A stretch of DNA of 64,000 nucleotides, from positions 21,001 through 85,000 of the forward strand of contig JACVTC010000210.1 in NCBI GenBank assembly GCA_016946835.1, given 5' to 3'. Shown here piece after piece: positions 46,685-58,084 of the stretch. The stretch is from Neocallimastix lanati (nom. inval.). Taxonomy: Eukaryota; Neocallimastigomycota; Neocallimastigomycetes; Neocallimastigales; Neocallimastigaceae. The notes under the pieces are model-generated. The model was not told where the DNA came from and did not search any database. It saw only the letters and a list, made by a program, of their open reading frames with translations. Each line of letters starts with the position of its first letter. Within the stretch, counting starts at the first letter, position 1. The translations under genes were made by a program, and so were the position numbers.

Positions 46685-49600
46685 TAATTTTAGGACAAAT
46701 TTGACAGCAAATTAAATTAACCTTTTTAAATTAATTTCTTAAATCCAAATAATTAAAAATTTAAAATGAAATAATTTATTCATTAAAAATAATTTTTAAA
46801 AATTTGAAAGCTAAATTTTTATTAAAATCATTATTTGTATAATTAATTTTTACATTTAACAACTTTGAATTAAGAAATTTTATCATTTAATTAAAGAAAA
46901 AATAATAATAATAATAATAATAAAATTAAAATTTTATTATATATATATATATTTTTTTTTAAAAAAAAAATAATTTCAAAACAAGAATACTTCAATTTTA
47001 TAGGACTTTCCTGCATATAATTAAATCAATTCATGAATAATTGATATTTATTTTTTATTCATTTTTTTTAAAAAAAAAATTATCCTTAAATCTAAATAAT
47101 TTATTAATTAAAATAAAATATATAATAATGTGTCATAATAATTGAATATATATATATATATTATTTTAACAAATTTAAATTTAACTCTCTCATATTTCTT
47201 TTTAATAAAAAATTTTAAAATTTTTTATCTTTAATAATTTTAAAATTTAAGTTTTAATTTTTTTTTTTTTTTTTTTACTTCGTGTCTCTATGTTTCAAAT
47301 TATTTCTATAAATTTATTTATTTATTTTTATTTTTTTTTTTTTTTTTAGATTATAAAAGTAATCCATGTAGTTCAACACATTTCATCTAATTTTTTTTAT
47401 TATATTTTATGAATATAAATTTTGAATGATACACATAGTTTTATGATTAAATTTTTAAAAATAAATTTTTGTATGATACACTCAAGAAATTTAAATCAAA
47501 TTTAAAGAAAAATTATAAAATAAAAAAAAAAAATTTTTTTTTTCTCTTTTTGTCTCATCAATCCTTAAATTCGTTAATTATATAATAATTATAAAATTTT
47601 TAAAAAATTTATTGGCAAATTCATTTTTTTATAATAATAAAAATAATATAAATAAATATTAAAATTTTATATAATTAAAAAAAAATAATTTTAATCATTA
47701 AACAAATTTATAAATTTATAAATATTATAGATATATTTTTTATTTTTTTTTAAAAAAAATTATTTTTTAAATGAATCTTTTCTATAAGAATATAAAATAT
47801 TTTTTTTTCTGTTTATTATTCATCTATTATAAATATTAAAAAAATTTAATATTTTATGTTAATGTTGAAAGTAAATTATTCATTCGTTCATTTATTATAT
47901 TTATATATATTGATTTATGTATTATATTTATCTCTATTATATTTATCTTTATTTATATATCTTTATTATATTTATCTTTATTTATATATTTTATTTATTT
48001 ATGCATTTATTTATTATATTTATTTATGTATTTATATTAACTTATTAATTATATATATATTTTATATACTTTGATTTTAAATATTTATTAATTATTTATT
48101 ATTTATTATTTATTATTTATTATTTATTATTTATTATTTATTATTTATTATTTATTATTTATTATTTATTATCTATTATTTATTATCTATTATTTATTAT
48201 TTATTATTTATTATTTATTTATTATTTATTATTTATTATTTATTATTTATTATTTATTATTTATTATTTATTATCTATTATCTATTTATTATTTATTATT
48301 TATTATTTATTATTTATTATTTATTATTTATTATTTATTATTTATTATTTATTATTTATTATTTATTATTTATTATTTATTATTATTAAAAATTTATTAT
48401 TATTCTATTAATCTATTTATTATTTATTATTATTTAATTTAAAAAAAAAAAAAAAAAACTACAAATTAAAATAATTATTTATTTATTTTTATTTCCTTTT
48501 TTATAACTTTTTACCTTAATTTAATAAAAAAAAAAAAAAATCTTTACTAAATTAGTAAAAAAATAAAAATAAATAAATAAATAAAAATTAAAAAATATAA
48601 TATAAAAAATAAATAATAAATAAATAATAATAATAAATAAATAAATTTTATTTTTATTGCTTGATTGTTTTATTATTGTTCTTATTAAAAAATAAAATAA
48701 AATAAAACCGTTTTATTAGATATTATTATAATATTAATATTTTCATCATATATAAATCGAAAATATCCCTGAGAAAATAAAATTCAAAAGTATAAAAAAA
48801 AAAAAAAAGGTAAAATTTTTTTCTTTTCTTTCGTTCATTTCAAAAAAATTTTTTTTTTTTTTTATTATTATTTTATTTTATTTATTTATTTTTATTTTTA
48901 TTTTATTTTTATATTTATGGGTTTTAATATGTTTTTTTTTGTTTATTTTTTTGTTTATTTTTTGTTTATTTATTTTTATTTTTATTTTTTTTATAAAAAT
49001 ATTTCCTATTAATAAAAATTTTATATTATTTTCATATTCTTTTTTTTAAACTTTTTAATATATTATATATAGCTTTACGATTCTAACGTTGTTATATACA
49101 ATATATAAAAATATATAAATGATTTAATTATTTAAGATATTATAAAAAATAATAAAAAAAATTGAAAGAAAAAAAAAAATAATAAATAAAAATAATAAAG
49201 TAAACACTTTTTTATTTTTATCATTTTATTTTATTTTATTTTTATTATTTTTTTTTTCTTTTCCTTTCCTATTTTTACTTCGAAATGTAATTATATTATT
49301 ATTTAAACTCTGTTTACTATTAACAATTTTTTTTATTTATTTTTTTTTTTCTGAATATGATTTTGACATTATTGTATATAATATTTTTGATTTTTATTTT
49401 TTATTGTTTATTTGTTTGATTATAAAATTATTTATTATTGTGTTTATTTACTAATCTTTGATTTTCTCGATTTATTTGGTTGGAGATTCATATAAAAACT
49501 AATATATTATTTAATGTATTTTTAATTTTGTTGATTTTGTTTTGTAATAATAAAAAAAAATTTTTTTTTATATTACTATATATTAAAAATATATAAATAG

Positions 49601-50100
49601 ATATCTAAATAGTACATTTTTTTTTTAAAAAAAAAAAAAAAAAGAATTAGTTAAAATTTAAAATGTCAATCAAAAGAAAAAAAATATATATATATATAAT
49701 ATAAAAATACAATAACAAATAAATAAAAAAATAAATAAATTATTTTTTTTAATTATTTATAATTGTTTTTTTTTTTTTTTTTCTTTTCAGACAAACTTAA
49801 TTCTAAAATTATATGATAAGAATTTTTTTTTCTTTTTTGAAATTTTAACTCTTTTTTTTTTTAATAATTTATTATAATATTTCTTTTTTTTTTTAAAAAA
49901 AAAAAATAGATATATTATCTATTATTATTTTGTCATATTATATAACAAATTAAAAAAAATTGTAAACATTGATATAAAACATAAATATTTCAATTATATT
50001 ATGTTATAAAATTAAAAAAAAATTACGAAAGAAACTTATTAATATAAAATAAAATCTAAATATATATAACTTAATCTTTTTTTTTTTTTTTTTAATTTTT
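46455..50100. other. Intergenic spacer, metacaspases 5-6
   Basis: 3.6 kb AT-rich with many A/T runs and a heptanucleotide array at about 48083-48385 (separate entry). The frame at 47856-48074 is repeat-derived. No gene seen. Confidence 0.6.
48083..48385. repeat. (TTATTTA)n heptanucleotide array
   Basis: About 300 bp of 7-bp units TTATTTA with occasional TTATCTA variants. It is the reverse complement of the unit at 44.0 kb, so metacaspase 5 is bracketed by inverted heptamer arrays. Confidence 0.9.
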
Positions 50101-51384
50101 TTAAATAGAAAAGGTTTCATTCATATTAATTGGACGACTTGTGGAAATTTGTGGAATTTGAGTGAATTTCTTTTCTCTCATAACATCTCTAACTCCAGTA
50201 ATTAATTCGTTATAAGTATATTCTTTATCTTGTGATAATAAAGTAATGATAGCATAGGACATAGCTCCAGTAGAAACATTTCCAATTTTTGCATCAGCAC
50301 TAGTTTGGTTATCCTTACAACCTGATAATTGAATAACTTCACCGGTACGTTGTCTCTTTTGAACAACTTCTTTATCAGTACCTCTCTTAGCTACTTGACG
50401 AAGAGAACCATTGAAAATTCCACTAAGAGAATTTCTAATCTTGGTTGGATTACCTTCAATAAGACTATTAACAACTTCGTTTGTCTTCTTAAATACTTCT
50501 CTACGTACATCATTTTCAACAACTTGTACATTTTCACCATATTGATAGGTGTATGGAAGATCCATGATAGTACCAGAATGGCAAGAATCAAAAATTGCAG
50601 TTAATCTACAACCTTGAGGTAATGGTTCAACTAAATTTTCACGAATAACATCATCAACAATTTGTCCATTAGTAAGATAATCACATGGTAAAATAGATTC
50701 ATCAAATCCATCAAGTTCATCACCATCCTTATCTCTAGTTGTACCACCATGACCACTGAAGTGGAAGAACAAGGAATCACCTGCCTTTGCATCTTGAACA
50801 AGCCATTTCATAGCATTTATAATATTATCATAAGTTGGTTTCTTCTTTTCATCAGCTTGATCATCAGTTAAAATAACAGCACTAGTAAAACCAAATCTCT
50901 TTGCAATTAATTGTGAAATATTATGAACATCATTAATACAACCCTTAAGAGGTGACTTTCCGCCAATATAATTAATACCTACGTAAAGAGCCTTTCTATT
51001 ACCTTTACAATCTGATCTTTTAAAGTTATCACCATCTCTATCATCATAGAATTTCTTAACGTCTGGTGACCACATTTTTTTATTTATTTGTTCATTAAGA
51101 TGTTGTGTAATTTTAGAAGCTTTACCTTCTCCATTTACCTTAACATTATATCTTCTTGGTGGTCTAGTGGTGGTGGTAGTAGTAGTGGTGGTGGTTGGTT
51201 GAGTTTGAACAACAGTTTGTGGTTGGGTTTGAGTATGAACAATTGTTGGTTTCTTTATAACAGTAATTTTTTTTCCTCCAGTAGTACCATCAGCAGGAGC
51301 AGTAGTTGTAGTAGTAGTAGTAGTTGTAATAATTTTCTTATTTCCAACTTGTTTAACTTCTTGTTTAACAACCTTTTCAACCAT
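50101..51384 (-). CDS. Type I metacaspase 6 (Thr-rich N-terminus, divergent)
   Basis: Intronless, 427 aa. The N-terminus begins MVEKVVKQEVKQVGNKKIIT and has two poly-Thr tracts (about residues 20-28 and 64-73) around a Lys/Val/Gln-rich segment, then RPPRRYNVKVNG. Core: RKALYVGINYIGGKSPLKG, His212 in HFSGHGG (Phe instead of Tyr before SGHGG) and Cys268 in FDSCHSGT. The acidic loop is DELDGFDESILPCDY, and YTYQYGENVQVV replaces the YTYQCDGNVEVI seen in the others. LSGCKDNQTSADA and STSRPINMNETFSI end it. It is the most divergent member but keeps the catalytic residues, so it is probably active. It lies at the far end of the array. Confidence 0.93.
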   Translation of the reverse strand: MVEKVVKQEVKQVGNKKIITTTTTTTTTAPADGTTGGKKITVIKKPTIVHTQTQPQTVVQTQPTTTTTTTTTTRPPRRYNVKVNGEGKASKITQHLNEQINKKMWSPDVKKFYDDRDGDNFKRSDCKGNRKALYVGINYIGGKSPLKGCINDVHNISQLIAKRFGFTSAVILTDDQADEKKKPTYDNIINAMKWLVQDAKAGDSLFFHFSGHGGTTRDKDGDELDGFDESILPCDYLTNGQIVDDVIRENLVEPLPQGCRLTAIFDSCHSGTIMDLPYTYQYGENVQVVENDVRREVFKKTNEVVNSLIEGNPTKIRNSLSGIFNGSLRQVAKRGTDKEVVQKRQRTGEVIQLSGCKDNQTSADAKIGNVSTGAMSYAIITLLSQDKEYTYNELITGVRDVMREKKFTQIPQISTSRPINMNETFSI

Positions 51385-52824
51385 TTTTATTTATTTTTAT
51401 ATATTGATATGATAACTTAAAATAAATATATAAATAAATTTATAAATATTAATAAGAATTTTTATATTATTTAAAAATATATATATATATATATATAGAT
51501 TTATCTATTAATTTTTTTTATTCATCTTTCAAAAAAAAAAAAAATATATTTTAATTATTAATTTTTAATTATTAATATTTTTTAATCTTTTTTGTTAATT
51601 TTTTTTTTTTTTTACTACTTATATATATAAATTTTATTAAATAATCCTCATTTTTTTTAATTATTTTTGATTCTTTTTACACATTTAATTTAAATAAATA
51701 TTTTATTTTATTTTATTTTATTGAATTTACTTTAAAGATTTAAATATTTATCTTTTTTTTAAAAAAATTAAAATTTTATCAATATCAATCACAAAAAAAA
51801 AAAAATCAAGTAAATAAAATATTTACTATTTTAACATCATAATTTAAACTATTTAAAATATTTTATCGTTTAAATATTTACCTAAAATTAAGTTTTAATT
51901 AATCTAATTAAATTTACCACAAAAATAGTGATATACTTCAATAATTTTAATCTAAATTTTAATATTTATTTAGTTAATAACAAATAAAAGATATTTCCTT
52001 TATTTAAATATTATTTTTTATTATTGTTTTTTTTTTTAATAAAAAAATTTTAATTATAAAAGAAAATAGTCTTTTTTTTATATGATTTTATTTAAAAATT
52101 CCTCGGTTAATATTTTTTATTACTATATTAATTATTTATGTTTCTTATTATTATTCCCTTTTAATATTAATATATATTAAGTTTATTACTTTAATGATCT
52201 GAGAAATTATATTGGATTATATTTAATTATATTTAAATAAATAGTATATATAATAAATTAAAACATTTATTGTTAAATTTAAATAAAATAAACTTTATAT
52301 ATGTTAAATTTATTTTAATATAATTTTTTTTAAAAAAAAAAACAGACTATAATTTTATTTAATATAAAACTAAAATTTTATTAATAATATATATTTATTA
52401 TATATAAATATATTGTAAATATATTGAGAAAATACATATTTTCAGTTTAATATATATTCTATTTATTAAGGGATGCAGAAATTTATTAAATTTTAAAACT
52501 ATCCTTAATCCTTAACAATATATTAAAAAATAAAAAATAATATATTTTTTTAAAAATTAAAAATTATTTCAATATATATCTAATTAATATATTATTTCTT
52601 ATGGCAATTCAATATATTTAATATATTTAATAATTGTACATTCAATAATAAAAACGTATTTAATAATAAATAATAATGTAATTGTATTTAAATATAAATA
52701 GTGTTTTATTAAATATTATATATTTATATTTTGAGATTTCCTTTTATAGCAAAATTACAATTTATTTTATTTTGTTATGTTTTTTAAGCGCCATTATTTA
52801 TAATACACACATTTATTTATTTAC

Positions 52825-52891
<67 letters not shown>

Positions 52892-53050
52892 TTAACATAC
52901 ATTTTTCAAATTTAATAATTATTCGTAATTTTAAAGATTCATCAATTAATTAAAGATATAAATATATAAAAATACAAACCATAAATAAAGCTAATTAATA
53001 AAATTTTCTAATTATTATAATAAATCTATCTATATTAATTATTATTTAAT

Positions 53051-53086
<36 letters not shown>

Positions 53087-54812
53087 AATATTTAAAATAT
53101 AAAATTTATAGAAATATATCAAATAATTCATATCATATTAATTAATTTAACCAAATATATTTTATATAAATGTCATGATTTTTTATTTTCTTATCAATTA
53201 AAATTTTTTGCTGAATAAAAAAAAATATTTGATATAATTTATGGTCATGTATAAAAAAATAAATTATAATATATTTTTTATTTTCTGTTTATTTTTATAT
53301 ATATTATACAAAATATTTTATAAGTAATGAATTTTTTTTTTTTAAAAAAAAAAAGATTAAAATAAAAAATTAATAATATCCACTAAATTTTAAACTGCAA
53401 TTATATAAATATTAAAATTAGATATCTTTTTTTTTTTTTTTAATAAGGATTCAATTAGGAATAAAAATAATATTACAATAAACAATTGAAAGTATAACTT
53501 TTTCATAAAACACTTAACAATATATTATTTTATTAATAAAATTAATATTTTGATAGTTTAAACTTTATTTTAAAAAAATTATTATTACATTTACATTTAA
53601 ATACTTTTATATTTTCTATTTTCAAAAGTCAATAATTTAAATAAATTACCTAATTTAGAAAATACTTATAAAATACTTTTATGGTGTAATAAAATTAATA
53701 TTATAATTATTTTAATATATCTAAAGATATAATCCTAATCTTTCAAATATAATAAAAGTAAAATATGAATCAATCTTATATGTATAGTATTAAATATATA
53801 TACTATATAGATAATGTTTTTTTTTTAAAAAAAAATATATGTATGTATATAATTTTTATTAAAATTTTTATTTTATACTTTTTAAATAATAATATTCAAC
53901 ATATATCATAAATAAATATATTTAATAATACTGTTTACTTTCTTTTTGTTTTTTATTTTTTTTTTTTATTTAATGGAAATTAATAATTTTTAAATCATTT
54001 AAATAATAATTTTATTTAATGTTATTAAACGATTAATTAATAAGTCCTCTAAAATTATAAACGATATCATTTTATTATATAAAAACAATATGTTTTATAT
54101 ATTATGCTATTAGTGTTAATATTCAGTCTAATATGTAGTTTTGTAATTTATATAAACATAATAAAAAAAAAACAGACCATAAATTTATTTAAAAATGACA
54201 TTTGAATTGTTTAAATATATTGTAATATATTGTAATTATATTAATGACCTGTCAAATTTTTTTAATTAATTTTATATTAAATTAAAAAAAAAAAATACAA
54301 CAAAACAAAATAAAATACAAAGATTAATCATTTTATATATTTTAAAATATATTATTTAAAAGTAATAGTAAATTAGCTCAATATGTTATTACATAACTAC
54401 AATATTTTTGATATTAATATAACACTGAATATTTATAAATCAGCACAAATAGAAAAGTAATCAATAAATATATATATATATTTTATTTTTTTATCTAATT
54501 TTTAATTAATAATACTAAATATAAAATTGTATTAATAGTTATATAGTTTTATTTTTTATAATTGACATGAGAAAATTTTAAAATGTCAGGTTGTAGTTTT
54601 TATCAATAAAATATTTGAAATATTATTGGTTAAAAATTAATAACAAATTTCATCATAGTTTTTTCTATAATAAAAAAAAAATTAATAAAAAATTGAATTT
54701 CAATTAAAATTGTTGAGAAATTTAATTAGATAATTTTGAAAATATAATTTGAAAGATATGATAGAAAAAAAAAAGCATTTTATTTTAAAAATGTAGATTA
54801 TAAAATAAAGCC
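51385..54812. other. Spacer upstream of metacaspase 6
   Basis: 3.4 kb of AT-rich DNA. A TTTA array occupies about 52820-52893 and an A run lies at about 53056-53085. The metacaspase 6 promoter must lie just above 51385. No gene or RNA seen. Confidence 0.6.
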
Positions 54813-57800
54813 TAAAATAAAATAAAATAAAATAAAATAAAAATAAAATAAAAATAAAATAAAAATAAAATAAAAATAAAATAAAAATAAAATAAAAATA
54901 AAATAAAAATAAAATAAAAATAAAAATAAAATAAAATAAAATAAAATAAAAATAAAATAAAAATAAAAATAAAATAAAAATAAAAATAAAATAAAATAAA
55001 AATAAAAATAAAAATAAAATAAAATAAAATAAATAGTAGAAATATTAATATAAAGTACAGATTGAATAAAATAAAATAAAATAAAATAAAATAAAATAAA
55101 ATAAAATAAAATAAAATAAAATAAAATAAAATAAAATAAAATAAAATAAAATAAATAGTAGAAATATTAATATAAAATACAGATTGAATAAAATAAAATA
55201 AAATAAAATAAAATAAAATAAATAGTAGAAATATTAAAAAATAAAGTACAGATTGAATAAAATAAAATAAAATAAAATAAAATAAAATAAAATAAAATAA
55301 AATAAAATAAAAATAAAAATAAAATAAAATAAAATAAAATAAAATAAAATAAAATAAAATAAAATAAAATAAAATAAAATAAAATAAAATAAAATAAAAT
55401 AAAATAAAATAAAATAAAATAAAATAAAATAAAATAAAATAAAATAAAATAAAATAAAATAAAAATAAAAATAAAATAAAATAAAATAAAATAAAATAAA
55501 ATAAAATAAAATAAAATAAAATAAAATAAATAGTAGAAATATTAAAAAATAAAGTACAGATTGAATAAAATAAAATAAAATAAAATAAAATAAAATAAAA
55601 TAAAATAAAATAAAATAAATAGAAGAAATATTAAAAAATAAAGTACAGATTGAATAAAATAAAATAAAATAAAATAAAATAAAATAAAATAAAATAAAAT
55701 AAAATAAAATAAAATAAAATAAAATAAAATAAAATAAAATAAAATAAAATAAAATAAATAGTAGAAATATTAAAAAATAAAGTACAGATTGAATAAAATA
55801 AAATAAAATAAAATAAAATAAAATAAAATAAAATAAAATAAAATAAAATAAATAGTAGAAATATTAAAAAATAAAGTACAGATTGAATAAAATAAAATAA
55901 AATAAAATAAAATAAAATAAAATAAAATAAAATAAAATAAAATAAATAGTAGAAATATTAAAAAATAAAGTACAGATTGAATAAAATAAAATAAAATAAA
56001 ATAAAATAAAATAAAATAAAATAAAATAAAATAAAATAAAATAAAATAAAATAAAATAAATAGTAGAAATATTAATATAAAATACAGATTGAATAAAATA
56101 AAATAAAATAAAATAAAATAAAATAAATAGTAGAAATATTAAAAAATAAAGTACAGATTGAATAAAATAAAATAAAATAAAATAAAATAAAATAAAATAA
56201 AATAAAATAAAATAAAATAAAAATAAAAATAAAATAAAATAAAATAAAATAAAATAAAATAAAATAAAATAAAATAAAATAAAATAAAATAAAATAAAAT
56301 AAAATAAAATAAAATAAAATAAAATAAAATAAAATAAAATAAAATAAAATAAAATAAAATAAAATAAAATAAAATAAAAATAAAAATAAAATAAAATAAA
56401 ATAAAATAAAATAAAATAAAATAAAATAAAATAAAATAAAATAAATAGTAGAAATATTAAAAAATAAAGTACAGATTGAATAAAATAAAATAAAATAAAA
56501 TAAAATAAAATAAAATAAAATAAATAGAAGAAATATTAAAAAATAAAGTACAGATTGAATAAAATAAAATAAAATAAAATAAAATAAAATAAAATAAAAT
56601 AAAATAAAATAAAATAAAATAAAATAAAATAAAATAAAATAAAATAAAATAAAATAAAATAAATAGTAGAAATATTAAAAAATAAAGTACAGATTGAATA
56701 AAATAAAATAAAATAAAATAAAATAAAATAAAATAAAATAAAATAAAATAAAATAAATAGTAGAAATATTAAAAAATAAAGTACAGATTGAATAAAATAA
56801 AATAAAATAAAATAAAATAAAATAAAATAAAATAAAATAAAATAAAATAAATAGTAGAAATATTAAAAAATAAAGTACAGATTGAATAAAATAAAATAAA
56901 ATAAAATAAAATAAAATAAAATAAAATAAAATAAAATAAAATAAAATAAAATAAAATAAAATAAAATAAAATAAAATAAAATAAAATAAAATAAAATAAA
57001 ATAAAATAAAATAAAATAAAATAAAATAAAATAAAATAAAATAAAATAAAATAAAATAAAATAAAATAAATAAATAAAATAAAATAAAATAAAATAAAAT
57101 AAAATAAAATAAAATAAAATAAAATAAAATAAATAAATAAATAAAATAAAATAAAATAAATAAAATAAAATAAATAGTAGAAATATTAAAAAATAAAGTA
57201 CAGATTGAATAAAATAAAATAAAATAAAATAAAATAAAATAAAATAAATAGTAGAAATATTAAAAAATAAAGTACAGATTGAATAAAATAAAATAAAATA
57301 AAATAAAATAAAATAAAATAAAATAAAATAAAATAAAATAAAATAAAATAAAATAAAATAAAATAAAATAAAATAAAATAAAATAAAATAAAATAAAATA
57401 AAATAAAATAAAATAAAATAAAATAAAATAAAATAAAATAAAATAAAATAAAATAAAATAAAATAAAATAAAATAAAATAAAATAAAATAAAATAAAATA
57501 AAATAAAATAAAATAAAATAAAATAAAATAAAATAAAATAAAATAAAATAAAATAAAATAAAATAAAATAAAATAAAATAAAATAAAATAAAATAAAATA
57601 AAATAAAATAAAATAAATAAAATAAATAAATAAATAATATTGAATGTAATAATATAAAAGTACAAATATGTAAAATAAAATAAAATAAAATAAAATAAAA
57701 TAAAATAAAATAAAATAAAATAAAATAAAATAAAATAAAATAAAATAAAATAAAATAAAATAAAATAAAATAAAATAAAATAAAATAAAATAAAATAAAA

Positions 57801-58084
57801 TAAAATAAAATAAAATAAAATAAAATAAAATAAAATAAAATAAAATAAAATAAAATAAAATAAAATAAAATAAAATAAAATAAAATAAAATAAAATAAAA
57901 TAAAATAAAATAAAATAAAATAAAATAAAATAAAATAAAATAAAATAAAATAAAATAAATAGTAGAAATATTAAAAAATAAAGTACAGATTGAATAAAAT
58001 AAAATAAAATAAAATAAAATAAAATAAAATAAAATAAAATAAAATAAAATAAAATAAAATAAAATAAAATAAAATAAAAATAAA
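54813..58084. repeat. AAAAT satellite with embedded 36-38 bp cores
   Basis: 3.27 kb of almost pure TAAAA/AAAAT pentamers, with a few AAAAAT hexamers. It is interrupted by 18 copies of a core that begins AAATAGTAGAAATATTAA and ends GTACAGATTGAA (or ATACAGATTGAA). Core starts: 55031, 55153, 55220, 55528, 55618, 55756, 55850, 55944, 56058, 56125, 56443, 56522, 56661, 56755, 56849, 57172, 57246 and 57958. A diverged core-like segment lies at about 57630-57668. The long F/I/L/Y frame on the minus strand is a by-product. Confidence 0.97.
55153..57060. repeat. 905-bp higher-order repeat, two copies
   Basis: Cores 55153, 55220, 55528, 55618, 55756, 55850 and 55944 recur at 56058, 56125, 56443, 56522, 56661, 56755 and 56849. 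The offsets are 905, 905, 915, 904, 905, 905 and 905 bp. Variants recur in step: the TATAAAATACAG form at 55153 and 56058, and the AGAAG form at 55618 and 56522. A whole block was therefore duplicated in tandem; exact ends are hidden by the pentamer repeats. Confidence 0.9.

Noticed and set aside
57186-57665. 159-aa open frame of repeated FILFY
   Set aside because: It is the reverse-strand translation of the AAAAT satellite, open only because the repeat lacks stops in that frame.
54813-58084. CRISPR-like look (regular cores separated by spacers)
   Set aside because: The intervals are pure AAAAT repeats of varying length, not unique spacers, and the genome is eukaryotic.
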